Positions 15,656-24,257 are shown, counted from the stretch's first letter. The stretch: 36,053 nucleotides of DNA from Sporanaerobacter acetigenes DSM 13106 (GCF_900130025.1 NZ_FQXR01000021.1:1-36053); one strand, 5' to 3'. Notes: generated from the letters alone by a model not told the origin. Made by a program: numbers and translations.

Positions 15656-15685
15656 TTGTTAAATTGTTTATAATATAAATATAAT
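15656..15685 (+). promoter_or_regulatory. Candidate promoter of the LUD-nifS-thiI group
   Basis: TTGTTA (15656-15661), an 18-nt spacer and TATAAT (15680-15685). A second TATAAT lies at 15669-15674 with no good -35. The surroundings are very AT-rich, so the exact promoter is uncertain. Confidence 0.4.
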
Positions 15686-15703
15686 AAGTATAGGGGGATA
15701 AAT

Positions 15704-16315
15704 ATGGAGGAAAGAGTTAGAAATACAGTGGAAAGCTTAAGAAAAAATGGATTTGAGGTTAAATTTTTTGATAATAGCAATGAGGCCAAGAACGACATAA
15801 TTCGACATATACAAAATGTTGATACTGTAGGGATTGGAGGTTCTATGACAGTATTTGATATGAATATTTATGAAGAGCTAAAAGAAAAAGGGATAAAAGT
15901 ATATTGGCATTGGAAAGTTCCAGATGAAGAAAAAATGGAAGCGAGGAATAGTGCCGATAGTTCAAAAATCTATATTACAAGTACAAATGCCATAACAGAA
16001 GATGGGAAACTTGTAAATATGGATGGCGTAGGAAATAGAGTTAGTTCTATGTTTTATGGACATGAAAAAATCTATATAATAGCAGGAATAAATAAAATTT
16101 GTAAAGATTATGAAGAAGCGAGAAATAGAATAAGAAATATAGCTGCACCTAAAAATGCAAAGAGATTAAAAGTAGATACTCCATGTGCTATTGCTGAAAA
16201 GTGCGTGGATTGTAGTTCTCCTTCAAGAATATGCAATGTGGAAGTGATACTTCACAAAAAACCTTCCAATGCCAATATATTTATTTTTCTTGTAAATGAA
16301 GAACTAGGATATTAA
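15704..16315 (+). CDS. LUD-domain protein (lactate utilization, DUF162 family)
   Basis: A 203-residue cytoplasmic protein of the LUD/LutC-like family. Recognisable parts are VGIGGSMTVFDMN (about residue 45), TSTNAITEDGKLVNMDGVGNRVSSM (about residues 95-120) and a Cys-containing tail (CAIAEKCVDCSSPSRICN) that may bind metal. Small stand-alone LUD proteins are common in Clostridia and their reaction is not known. The start follows GGGGGATA, which is complementary to the small RNA encoded just upstream on the other strand. It lies 23 nt before the cysteine desulfurase gene. Confidence 0.88.
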   Translation: MEERVRNTVESLRKNGFEVKFFDNSNEAKNDIIRHIQNVDTVGIGGSMTVFDMNIYEELKEKGIKVYWHWKVPDEEKMEARNSADSSKIYITSTNAITEDGKLVNMDGVGNRVSSMFYGHEKIYIIAGINKICKDYEEARNRIRNIAAPKNAKRLKVDTPCAIAEKCVDCSSPSRICNVEVILHKKPSNANIFIFLVNEELGY

Positions 16316-16338
16316 GCTAAGGATGATGAGGTGATAAA

Positions 16339-17496
16339 GTGGAAGTATATTTAGACAACTGTGCTACAACTAAACCAAGAGAAGAAGTAATTGATGAAAT
16401 AAATTATATGTTAAGAACGTGTTATGGAAATCCTTCTTCTCTTCATAGATTGGGATTAAATGCTGAAAAAAAATTAAATGAAGCAAGGGAAACAATTGCT
16501 AATTTTTTAAATGTAAGAAAAGATGAAATATATTTTACTTCAGGTGGAACCGAAAGCAACAATTTAGCCATTCAAGGGATAGTAGAAAAGAACTCGAGAA
16601 AAGGACATCATATTATTACAACTAAAATAGAACATCCTTCAATACTTAATGTTTTTAAATATTATGAAAACAATGGCTACCATGTAACCTATTTGGACGT
16701 AGATAAATATGGTTTTATAGATTTAAAACAATTTCGAAACAGTTTAGATGATTCTACAATACTTGTATCTGTAATGCTTGTAAACAATGAAATTGGAACT
16801 ATTGAACCTGTTTGGCATATTAGAGAAATATTAAAAGAGAAAAAATCTAATGCATTGTTGCATATAGATGGTATACAAGCTTTTGGGAAAATACCTTTGT
16901 ATTTAAAGAAGTGGGAAGTAGATACATTTTCTTTCAGTGGGCACAAGGTTCATGGTCCTAAAGGAGCAGGTGGCTTATATATAAGGAAGGGTGTCAATTT
17001 AGATCCTATAGTATTTGGAGGAAATCAAGAAAGGGGAATGCGTTCTGGAACTGAAAATACATTAGGTATTGTTGGAATGGGCTGTGCTGTTGACATAATG
17101 AATAGAAATTTTCATGAGGAAAGAGAAAAAGTTAACGAACTCAAAAGCTATTTTGTCAAAAATGTATCAGAACAAATATCTGATATAAAGATAAATAGCG
17201 GTATAGATGACAACTTTTCTCCTTATATAGTCAATATAACTTTTTTAGGAATCAGGGGAGAAGTATTGTTGCACTTTTTAGAGGACAATGGAATATATGT
17301 TTCTACAGGTTCTGCATGTTCTTCTCATGGGAAAGGTGGGAGTCATGTTTTAAACTCTATTGGTCTTAAAAATAGCGAAATAGAAGGAGCTATAAGATTT
17401 AGTTTTTCATACCAAAATACAAAAGAGGAAATTGATTATGTGGTAGATATATTAAAAAAATCTGTAGAAGACATAAGAAAAGTAATTATGAGGTGA
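16339..17496 (+). CDS. Cysteine desulfurase, NifS/IscS-like, ThiI partner
   Basis: The protein has 385 residues. This PLP enzyme takes sulfur from cysteine as an enzyme-bound persulfide. It shows YLDNCATTKPREEV at the N-terminus, FTSGGTESNNLAIQG, the PLP lysine in FSGHKVHGPKGAGG (Lys203) and the catalytic Cys327 in STGSACSSHGKGG. It starts at GTG 16339, after GAGGTGAT. The next gene, thiI, starts 5 nt after its stop. This pairing is that of B. subtilis NifZ-ThiI, in which the dedicated desulfurase feeds tRNA thiolation because ThiI lacks a rhodanese domain. Confidence 0.93.
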   Translation: MEVYLDNCATTKPREEVIDEINYMLRTCYGNPSSLHRLGLNAEKKLNEARETIANFLNVRKDEIYFTSGGTESNNLAIQGIVEKNSRKGHHIITTKIEHPSILNVFKYYENNGYHVTYLDVDKYGFIDLKQFRNSLDDSTILVSVMLVNNEIGTIEPVWHIREILKEKKSNALLHIDGIQAFGKIPLYLKKWEVDTFSFSGHKVHGPKGAGGLYIRKGVNLDPIVFGGNQERGMRSGTENTLGIVGMGCAVDIMNRNFHEEREKVNELKSYFVKNVSEQISDIKINSGIDDNFSPYIVNITFLGIRGEVLLHFLEDNGIYVSTGSACSSHGKGGSHVLNSIGLKNSEIEGAIRFSFSYQNTKEEIDYVVDILKKSVEDIRKVIMR

Positions 17497-17500
17497 TTTT

Positions 17501-18670
17501 GTGGATAAAGTGATAAGCGTAAGTTTAGGAGAAGTAGCTTTAAAGGGTTTAAACAGAGGATATTTTGAAAATAAGTTGTTAAAGCAAATAAGAAGTGCTA
17601 CGAGAGAATTTGGCTCACCCAATATTTATAAAGAACAAGGGAAAATGTATATTGAAGCAGAAGAAAATTATTTTGATCAGATTATAAATAGACTTAAAAA
17701 AGTTTTTGGAATAGTCTATATAAGTCCTTGTATTAGAGTGGAAAAAGATATGGGAAATATAGAGAAAGCTTCAATGGTGGCTTTAAAAGAGGCTTTAGAG
17801 AAAAAAAATATAAGGACTTTTAAAGTAAAGACAAATAGAGTAGACAAGGATTTTCCTATAAAATCTCCAGATATGTCAAGTAAAATTGGTGGTGTTTTAC
17901 TTAAGAGTATTGAGGGTATAAAAGTAGACGTGCACAATCCTCAAGTTTATCTTTATATAGACATTAAAGATAAATGTTATATATATACAGAGAGATATAA
18001 AGCTCAAGGAGGGCTTCCTATTGGTACCAATGGAAAAGGGCTTCTTTTATTGTCTGGAGGTATAGATAGTCCTGTTGCAGGATTTATGATGGCAAAAAGA
18101 GGTGTAAGGCTTAGTGCAGTCCATTTTCATAGCTATCCTTTTACTAGTGAAAGAGCAGAAGAAAAAGTAAAGGAACTGGGGAATATATTGGCTAGATATT
18201 CTGGAGATATACCTCTTTATACTGTAAATATCATTGATATACAAAAAGAAATTCATGAAAAATGTCCAGAAAATCAAATGACAATTCTAACTAGAAGATT
18301 TATGATGAGAATAGCAGAAAAAATTGCACAAAGGCAAGATATAAATGCTCTTATTACTGGAGAGAGTTTAGGGCAAGTAGCAAGTCAAACAATAGAAGGA
18401 ATTGGAGTTACTAATTCATCAGTTGATATTCCTATATTGAGACCTTTAATAGGTTTTGATAAAGTGGATATAATAGATATAGCAAAAGAAATTGAAACAT
18501 ATGAAACGTCAATTTTGCCTTATGAAGATTGTTGTACAGTTTTTTTGCCAAAACATCCATTGACAAGGCCAAAACTAGAGGATATTGAAGAGTCAGAAAA
18601 AAAATTAGATGTAGATTATCTTGTAGATGAGGCTGTTTCAAATGCTGTATTTTCAACTATAGAACCCTAA
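17501..18670 (+). CDS. thiI: tRNA 4-thiouridine synthetase ThiI
   Basis: A 389-residue enzyme that adenylates U8 of tRNA and introduces sulfur. An N-terminal ferredoxin-like region and THUMP domain (about residues 60-165) are followed by the PP-loop LLLLSGGIDSPVAGFMM (about residue 180) and the conserved GESLGQVASQTIEG and LPYEDCCTVFLPKHP segments. The C-terminal rhodanese domain of the E. coli enzyme is absent, as in Bacillus, consistent with direct sulfur transfer from the adjacent desulfurase. The start is GTG, after AGGTGA, overlapping nothing. Confidence 0.94.
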   Translation: MDKVISVSLGEVALKGLNRGYFENKLLKQIRSATREFGSPNIYKEQGKMYIEAEENYFDQIINRLKKVFGIVYISPCIRVEKDMGNIEKASMVALKEALEKKNIRTFKVKTNRVDKDFPIKSPDMSSKIGGVLLKSIEGIKVDVHNPQVYLYIDIKDKCYIYTERYKAQGGLPIGTNGKGLLLLSGGIDSPVAGFMMAKRGVRLSAVHFHSYPFTSERAEEKVKELGNILARYSGDIPLYTVNIIDIQKEIHEKCPENQMTILTRRFMMRIAEKIAQRQDINALITGESLGQVASQTIEGIGVTNSSVDIPILRPLIGFDKVDIIDIAKEIETYETSILPYEDCCTVFLPKHPLTRPKLEDIEESEKKLDVDYLVDEAVSNAVFSTIEP

Positions 18671-18707
18671 AATTTTGTGCAAAAATTATGAAAATAAATT
18701 AACTTTA

Positions 18708-18756
18708 TTGACAATGAAAACTTTTGTGATAAAATTAAATAGACAGATATGTCGAT
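18708..18756 (+). promoter_or_regulatory. Promoter and candidate TetR operator
   Basis: TTGACA (18708-18713), a 16-nt spacer and TAAAAT (18730-18735) form a good promoter. At the expected start site lies an imperfect palindrome centred on GACAGATATGTC (18742-18753), extended by AT pairs on both sides. This is the place and shape expected of an operator bound by the TetR-type product of the next gene. Confidence 0.6.
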
Positions 18757-18785
18757 AAAAAATGGAAGGAGGAGAAGCAAATAAC

Positions 18786-19376
18786 TTGCCCAAAATTGTA
18801 GATTATGAAGTTAAAAAACAAGACATCATAGAAAAAGCTAAAGAAGTATTTGCAAAACGAGGTTATTACAACACAAATATATCGGACATATCAGAGAACT
18901 GTGGAATGGGAAGAACTACAATTTATCAGTATTTTAAAAATAAAGATGAAATTTTTTATTATTCAGTAGAAGATGTATTAGCGGAAATACAAAGAAAAGT
19001 GGAAATAATAATAGAAGATGATACATTAAGCTTTATAGAAAAATTGAAAAAATTAATATTTGAACTAGCTAGTGAGTATGAACATAACTACATTTTTGTA
19101 TTGTTGGCAGAGATATGGATTATTGGCAAAAAACAAAGAAATGAATTTTTAGAGTCTTTGGCAGTATATGTTGAAGATTTAAAAAAATCCATAAGAGATT
19201 TAATTTCTCGAGGCATCGAGGCTAAGGAAATTAAGCCTGTTGACAGCGAAAGTATGGCAAACACTATATATTATTTTATCGAATCATTGATGATACAGGT
19301 ATCCGCTAACAGAAATGTGGATATAAAGAAAAAAATAAGTTCCGTTAATATTTTAATTGATGGACTAAAAGTTTAA
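18786..19376 (+). CDS. TetR/AcrR-family transcriptional regulator
   Basis: The protein has about 196 residues. The N-terminal HTH is clear: DIIEKAKEVFAKRGYYNTNISDISENCGMGRTTIYQYFKNKDEIFYY in outline, followed by a helical ligand-binding domain of variable type. I chose TTG 18786 because AAGGAGGAG (18767-18775) lies upstream of it; the ATG at 18762 precedes that site. The gene is followed 19 nt later by a radical SAM gene with its own strong site. Probably it represses its own operon through the palindrome at 18742-18753. Confidence 0.88.
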   Translation: MPKIVDYEVKKQDIIEKAKEVFAKRGYYNTNISDISENCGMGRTTIYQYFKNKDEIFYYSVEDVLAEIQRKVEIIIEDDTLSFIEKLKKLIFELASEYEHNYIFVLLAEIWIIGKKQRNEFLESLAVYVEDLKKSIRDLISRGIEAKEIKPVDSESMANTIYYFIESLMIQVSANRNVDIKKKISSVNILIDGLKV

Positions 19377-19395
19377 AGGTGAAGGGGGAATTTTC

Positions 19396-20769
19396 ATGGC
19401 AAGTGTAAAACAAGTTATGAGCACTGCTTTGATGAATGAAGGTTTAAAGTATATTGAAAAAGATCCAATGGAAAATATGCCTAAATTGTTGGATTGGGCA
19501 GAAAAAATTGTCACAAGGGAAAATCATAAAAGATATCTACAAAACTTTAGAGAAATCGTAGCTGATCCTGAAAACAACTGGTACAAACTTATGGAAAGAT
19601 ACTTTGATGAATTGTCACCAAATACAAGAAAGAAATTCTTAATAAACTATATGGTGAATTCAGGTATGGTTGGAATTCCTATGCAAGATAAAGCAAAGAA
19701 AAAATACAATTGTAATGTTCCTTGGGCAATACTTATGGACCCAACTAGTGCATGTAATTTAAAATGTACAGGTTGTTGGGCTGCTGAATATGAGAAAACA
19801 GATTCTCTAAGTTATGATACATTAGATAGAATAATCAGAGAAGGAAAAGAACTTGGAATATATATGTATATATTCTCTGGTGGAGAACCTCTAGTTAGAA
19901 AAAATGATTTAGTTAAACTTGCTGAAACTCATAGCGATTGTTCTTTCCTTTCATTTACAAATGCAACATTAGTAGATGAAGAATTTGCTAAAAAATTAGG
20001 CGAATTAGGAAACTTTGGACTTGCAATAAGCGTTGAAGGCTTTGAAGATACTACAGATATGAGAAGAGGAAAAGGTACTTTTGAGAAAGTAATGCATGCT
20101 ATGGATTTACTTAAAAAAGAAGGAGTAGTATTTGGATTTTCAACATGCTACCATAAATATAATGTAGATGTAGTAGGTTCAGAAGAGTACTTAGATTTAT
20201 TGATAGATAAGGGATGTATGTTTGGTTGGTACTTTACTTATATTCCAATAGGAAAAGATGCTGTAACTGATTTATTAGCTTCACCAGAACAACGTGAATA
20301 CATGTATCATCAGCTTAGAAAGATGAGAAAAGAAAAACCAATATTTACTTTGGATTTCTGGAATGATGGTGAATATGTAAATGGTTGTATTGCTGGAGGA
20401 AGAAACTATTTCCATATAAATGCTAATGGGGACATTGAACCTTGTGCATTTATACATTATTCGAATTTAAATATAAAAGATGTAAGTTTAGTTGAAGCAC
20501 TTCAATCACCATTGTTTATGCAATATAAAGAAAATCAACCATTTAACGAGAATCACTTGAGACCATGTCCATTGCTAGACAATCCTGAAAAGTTGAGAAG
20601 CATGGTTCAAAAATCAGATGCTTATTCAACTCAACCTATGGATAGAGAGGAAGTAGAAGATTTAACTGCTAAGACTGATGAAATATCAAAAGAATGGGGA
20701 GTAGTAGCAGATAAATTGTGGGATGAATCTCAAGCTAAAAAAGCAAAAAAAGCTGAAGAAGAAGCTTAA
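19396..20769 (+). CDS. Radical SAM protein with C-terminal Cys cluster, TetR-linked
   Basis: The protein has 457 residues. A helical N-terminal region of about 105 residues precedes the radical SAM core with CNLKCTGCW (Cys120, 124, 127) and the GGEP motif (FSGGEPLV). The C-terminal part has CIAGGRNYFHINANGDIEPCAF and RPCPLLDNP, like SPASM/twitch domains that hold auxiliary clusters. The very end is Lys/Ala/Glu rich. Codons look more optimised than in neighbours, suggesting high expression. No precursor peptide or other substrate gene is adjacent. The reaction is unknown. It ends at a strong terminator. Confidence 0.88.
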   Translation: MASVKQVMSTALMNEGLKYIEKDPMENMPKLLDWAEKIVTRENHKRYLQNFREIVADPENNWYKLMERYFDELSPNTRKKFLINYMVNSGMVGIPMQDKAKKKYNCNVPWAILMDPTSACNLKCTGCWAAEYEKTDSLSYDTLDRIIREGKELGIYMYIFSGGEPLVRKNDLVKLAETHSDCSFLSFTNATLVDEEFAKKLGELGNFGLAISVEGFEDTTDMRRGKGTFEKVMHAMDLLKKEGVVFGFSTCYHKYNVDVVGSEEYLDLLIDKGCMFGWYFTYIPIGKDAVTDLLASPEQREYMYHQLRKMRKEKPIFTLDFWNDGEYVNGCIAGGRNYFHINANGDIEPCAFIHYSNLNIKDVSLVEALQSPLFMQYKENQPFNENHLRPCPLLDNPEKLRSMVQKSDAYSTQPMDREEVEDLTAKTDEISKEWGVVADKLWDESQAKKAKKAEEEA

Positions 20770-20781
20770 TTCATGATAAAA

Positions 20782-20827
20782 GTTAAATAAAAATAAGCTG
20801 GTGTACTCCAGCTTATTTTTATTTAAC
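20782..20827 (+). terminator. Strong terminator after the TetR-radical SAM operon
   Basis: A perfect 20-bp inverted repeat (20782-20801 with 20808-20827, core AAGCTGG/CCAGCTT, loop TGTACT) with a T-rich right arm, symmetrical enough to work in either direction. Confidence 0.92.
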
Positions 20828-20849
20828 AGTGAAAAGAAAAATTCATTTC

Positions 20850-20884
20850 TTGTACTGTACCTTTTAAGATAATATAATTATTCT
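20850..20884 (+). promoter_or_regulatory. Promoter of the zinc importer with candidate metal-regulator site
   Basis: TTGTAC (20850-20855), a 17-nt spacer and TATAAT (20873-20878). The -10 is embedded in an imperfect palindrome, AGATAATATAATTATTCT (20867-20884), resembling the AT-rich boxes bound by Fur-family regulators such as Zur. The assignment to Zur is inferred from the transporter downstream. Confidence 0.5.
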
Positions 20885-20885
20885 G

Positions 20886-20978
20886 ATGGAATATGATTTG
20901 TTTGAAATGTTTGAGGGTATAGCTATTATTATCTTGGCTATAATTATACCGATATTTATTTTACAATGGGAAATATAG
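20886..20978 (+). CDS. Possible 30-residue single-span membrane peptide
   Basis: Starting at ATG 20886, the frame encodes an acidic N-terminus (EYDLFEMFEG) and then one hydrophobic stretch (IAIIILAIIIPIFILQW). It resembles small membrane peptides linked to transporters, lying upstream of the zinc importer. No ribosome binding site is seen and the ATG falls at the expected transcription start, so it may be a chance ORF. Confidence 0.25.
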   Translation: MEYDLFEMFEGIAIIILAIIIPIFILQWEI

Positions 20979-21006
20979 TAGAGTCTATGGGAGTGATGAT
21001 ATAAAA

Positions 21007-21903
21007 ATGAAAAAGACTATCTTTATCATATTGCTAATAGCTTTAACTTTTATAACAGCTTGTTCTAACAAAGATGTAAATACTAATGAAAGTGGAGGAA
21101 AGCTAGTAGTATATACGAGCTTTTATCCTCAATATTATCTAGCGGAGGAAATTGGAAAAGATAAAATAAGCTTAAATTCTATAGTTCCAAATGGAGTGGA
21201 ACCTCATGATTTTGAATTGACTGTAAAACAGATAAAGGAAATACAATCAGCAAATGTACTCATCTTAAATGGGGCCAATATGGAACATTGGACAGATAAA
21301 TTGATAAAAACAATAAACACGGAAGACATGGATATAGTAGACAGTAGCAAATATGTGAATCTCATTAAGACCAATGGGATAGACGATCCTCATATTTGGC
21401 TGAGTCCTAAAAACATGAATAAGATAGCTTATGAAATAAAAGAAGTATTTGTAAAAAAGGATCCTGGCAATGGCGATTTCTATGAAAACAATTACAAAGA
21501 GTTATCTAAAAATTTATTGGAACTAGATAAAAATTATAAAAATGTACTAGAAGATAAAAAAAGAGATACCATATTGGTTTCTCATGCCGCTTTTTCTTAT
21601 TTAGCTGATGAATATGGATTTAAACAAATTGCTGTTACTGGTATAAGCCCCGAAGAAGAACCTAGTCCTGGGGCTATGGCAGAGCTTATAGATATGGGTA
21701 AAGCTGAGAACATGAAATACATTTTTTTAGAAACATTGGCGAGTCCTAAAACAGCAAATATTATAGCTGAAGAAGCTAATTTAGAAGTTTTAATTTTAAA
21801 TCCAATTGAAGGACTTACAGAAGAAGAACAAAAAAATGATGAAGATTATATTTCTATTATGGAACAAAATTTACTCAATTTAAAAAAGGCACTGGTGGAT
21901 TAG
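21007..21903 (+). CDS. znuA: Zinc-type ABC transporter substrate-binding lipoprotein
   Basis: A 298-residue cluster A-I solute-binding protein. The signal peptide ends in lipobox ITAC with lipid-modified Cys19, so it is anchored outside the membrane. The metal-binding histidines are recognisable as EPHDFE (about residue 73), DPHIWLSP (about residue 128) and VSHAAFSY (about residue 193), with an acidic ligand expected near the C-terminus. No His-rich loop is present, so manganese rather than zinc is possible. The ATPase gene starts 1 nt after its stop and the permease follows. Confidence 0.9.
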   Translation: MKKTIFIILLIALTFITACSNKDVNTNESGGKLVVYTSFYPQYYLAEEIGKDKISLNSIVPNGVEPHDFELTVKQIKEIQSANVLILNGANMEHWTDKLIKTINTEDMDIVDSSKYVNLIKTNGIDDPHIWLSPKNMNKIAYEIKEVFVKKDPGNGDFYENNYKELSKNLLELDKNYKNVLEDKKRDTILVSHAAFSYLADEYGFKQIAVTGISPEEEPSPGAMAELIDMGKAENMKYIFLETLASPKTANIIAEEANLEVLILNPIEGLTEEEQKNDEDYISIMEQNLLNLKKALVD

Positions 21904-21904
21904 A

Positions 21905-22654
21905 ATGGGAGAAAAGATTGTAAGTGTAAAAAATTTGTATTTTAGTTATGGGAACAATAGAGTTTTGGAAGATGTAAGTTTTGATATTGAAAAAGGTGAT
22001 TTTGTTGGAATCATAGGACCAAATGGTTCTGCTAAAAGCACTTTGATGAAATTAATGATAGGACTCTTAAAACCAGAAAAAGGAAATGTAAAGTTATTTG
22101 GCACTGATATAAACAAGTTCAAGAAATTTAAAAGAATTGGCTATATATCTCAAAGTGCAAGAGAGTTCAATACAAAATTTCCTGCTACTGTAGAAGAAAT
22201 TGTTGGAGCTAATTTGTATGAAAAAATGGGATTTTTCAAAATAGGGAACAAAAATATATATGAAAATGTACACCGCTCATTAAAAGTAGTAGAAATGGAT
22301 GCTTATAGTGATAGGCTCATAGGAAATCTTTCTGGCGGCCAAAAACAAAGAATATTTATAGCTAGAGCTCTTGTGAACAATCCAGAAATACTATTTATGG
22401 ATGAGCCTCTTGTAGGTGTAGATATTGAATCTCAAAACAGATTTTATGATTTGATGGAAAAACTCAATGTAAAATATAATATTACATTGGTTATGGTTTC
22501 TCATGATGTAGGTGTGATTTCAAAAAAGGTCAACAAGATACTATGTTTAGGAAATGGAAAGTTGTATGTTCACGATTCAAAAAATGTTGAACTTTCAGAT
22601 GTAATAGGTGAAACTTATGGCAAAAATATGGATGTACTAGACCATGATCATTAG
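21905..22654 (+). CDS. znuC: Zinc-type ABC transporter ATPase
   Basis: A 249-residue ABC ATPase. Walker A reads GPNGSAKST (residues 38-46), with Ala43 where most ABC proteins have Gly; I recall the same change in other Firmicute ZnuC/AdcC proteins, so it is probably functional. The Q-loop (YISQSAREF), signature LSGGQKQR, Walker B (EILFMDEPLVGVD) and switch His (VSHD) are intact. It overlaps nothing upstream and ends near the permease start, in the order binding protein, ATPase, permease. Confidence 0.93.
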   Translation: MGEKIVSVKNLYFSYGNNRVLEDVSFDIEKGDFVGIIGPNGSAKSTLMKLMIGLLKPEKGNVKLFGTDINKFKKFKRIGYISQSAREFNTKFPATVEEIVGANLYEKMGFFKIGNKNIYENVHRSLKVVEMDAYSDRLIGNLSGGQKQRIFIARALVNNPEILFMDEPLVGVDIESQNRFYDLMEKLNVKYNITLVMVSHDVGVISKKVNKILCLGNGKLYVHDSKNVELSDVIGETYGKNMDVLDHDH

Positions 22655-22664
22655 GGTGATGAAT

Positions 22665-23462
22665 ATGATGGATATATTTTCTTATAGTTTTATGCAAAGA
22701 TCATTTATAATGGGTACAATTATTGCAATTATAGCCCCTACTATTGGGCTATTTCTCGTTTTAAGGAGAGCTTCTGTCATAGGGGATGCACTTTCCCATG
22801 TAGCTTTAGCAGGAGCAGCTTTTGGAATGCTTATGGGCATTTATCCTGTATATGGGGCAATTATATTTTCTATTGCTGGAGCTTTAGGGATTGAAAAATT
22901 GAGAAATGAATATTCAGAATATGAAGAGCTTTCTCTTTCAATAGTATTGTCAGCAGGCATTGGACTCGCTTCAATCCTCATAAGTCTTGGGAATACTTCG
23001 GGTATATTTGCCTATCTCTTTGGTAGTCTGGCACTGGTTACTGAAAAGGACATATTAGTTGTATCTATACTTGGAGCATTTATCATAATCTCTATAGCAG
23101 TTCTTTATAAGGGATTGTTTTATGTGTCCTTTGATGAAGAAGGTGCAAAGTTGGCTGGAGTACCTGTAAAGTTTATAAATATATATTTTGCTATACTTGT
23201 AGCATTAACTGTTGGCATATCTATGAGGATAGTGGGAGTTTTACTCATATCTTCTCTTATGGTTTTGCCTGTAGCAACAAGTTTGATAATATCTAAAAGT
23301 TTCAAACAAGCTCTTCTATATTCTAACTTGTTTGGAATACTATCAGTGTTTGTAGGACTTATAATTTCTTTTTATTTTGATTTAGCTCCAGGAGGAACTA
23401 TTGTCTTGACAGCATTGTCAATACTTTTGATTGTAATATTTATAAATCGCAAAAAAAGCTAG
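22665..23462 (+). CDS. znuB: Zinc-type ABC transporter permease
   Basis: A permease of about 265 residues from the ABC-3 family with seven to nine hydrophobic helices. Family landmarks are LRRASVIGDALSHVALAGAAFG near residue 30, LFGSLALVTEKD and the cytoplasmic DEEGAKLAGVPV loop. I chose ATG 22665, 5 nt after AGGGTGA (22653-22659), because the upstream in-frame starts lie within or before that site; ATG 22668 is equally possible. It completes the importer operon, which ends at a terminator. Confidence 0.9.
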   Translation: MMDIFSYSFMQRSFIMGTIIAIIAPTIGLFLVLRRASVIGDALSHVALAGAAFGMLMGIYPVYGAIIFSIAGALGIEKLRNEYSEYEELSLSIVLSAGIGLASILISLGNTSGIFAYLFGSLALVTEKDILVVSILGAFIIISIAVLYKGLFYVSFDEEGAKLAGVPVKFINIYFAILVALTVGISMRIVGVLLISSLMVLPVATSLIISKSFKQALLYSNLFGILSVFVGLIISFYFDLAPGGTIVLTALSILLIVIFINRKKS

Positions 23463-23482
23463 TAGAGATACTAGTTTTTTTT
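23459..23482 (+). terminator. Terminator after the zinc importer
   Basis: A short stem CTAGT/ACTAG with a six-base loop, followed by eight T. It overlaps the end of the permease gene. Confidence 0.75.
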
Positions 23483-23584
23483 ATTAAGTAAAAAGATTTA
23501 TATATTAAACAAGAAAAAATATCATATCTTTTTTAAGCCTGTAATTAAAGGGGATAGAACAGGTTGAAAAAAACAAAAAATATA

Positions 23585-23614
23585 TTGACTTTTAGATATA
23601 TTTTTGATTATAAT
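23585..23614 (+). promoter_or_regulatory. Promoter of the XRE-cupin and polyamine operon
   Basis: TTGACT (23585-23590), an 18-nt spacer and TATAAT (23609-23614), about 75 nt before the regulator start codon. Confidence 0.7.
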
Positions 23615-23690
23615 AGATTAGTCGATAGGGATGTTTAGTAATTATAAACAAATAGTTTAATATATGATGAGTATTGTTAGGAGGATATCC

Positions 23691-24230
23691 GTGAAAATTG
23701 GTGAAAAAATTAAGCAATTAAGGATCAGAAATTCCCTTACTCAAGAAGAACTAGCTGAGAGATGTGAATTGACTAAAGGATTTATTTCACAAGTTGAAAG
23801 AGATTTGACTTCTCCTTCTATAGCTACACTAGTAGATATTCTTGAAGGACTAGGAACTAATTTGAAAGATTTTTTCAATGATATAGAAGAAGAAAAAGTA
23901 GTTTTTACAAAAGAAGATGCTTTTGAAACAGAAAATGAAGAGTACAAATACAATTTAAAATGGATAATTCCCAATGCACAAAAGAATTTAATGGAACCAA
24001 TACTTCTTGAATTAGAGCCAGAAGGAAGATCTAAAGAAGATTCTCCACATGAAGGAGAAGAATTTGGATATGTAGTATCTGGTAGCATATTTGTTCATAT
24101 TGGAAATGAAGAGTACAAGGCCAGAAAAGGTGAGAGTTTTTACTTTAAAGCAAATGCAAATCATTATATAAGAAATGCAGGAAAATCTGTAGCTAAAATC
24201 ATTTGGGTGAGTACACCACCAAATTTTTAA
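23691..24230 (+). CDS. XRE-family HTH and cupin-domain regulator
   Basis: The protein has about 179 residues. Residues 3-57 form a lambda-repressor-like HTH (IKQLRIRNSLTQEELAER, then SQVERDLTSPS). Residues 105-175 are a cupin barrel (HEGEEFGYVVSGSIFVHIG) that would sense a small molecule. This architecture is common in regulators next to polyamine genes (PuuR type), and the gene lies directly upstream of potABCD, so it probably controls that transporter. GTG 23691 is chosen since AGGAGG lies 7 nt upstream; an ATG at 23664 is before that site. Confidence 0.9.
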   Translation: MKIGEKIKQLRIRNSLTQEELAERCELTKGFISQVERDLTSPSIATLVDILEGLGTNLKDFFNDIEEEKVVFTKEDAFETENEEYKYNLKWIIPNAQKNLMEPILLELEPEGRSKEDSPHEGEEFGYVVSGSIFVHIGNEEYKARKGESFYFKANANHYIRNAGKSVAKIIWVSTPPNF

Positions 24231-24257
24231 AGAATATTTTTTATGGGGGGATCATCA

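Noticed and set aside
23500-23584. CCTGT/ACAGG inverted repeat before the XRE-cupin promoter
   Set aside because: The 5-bp arms around a long loop are too weak to call an operator or terminator.
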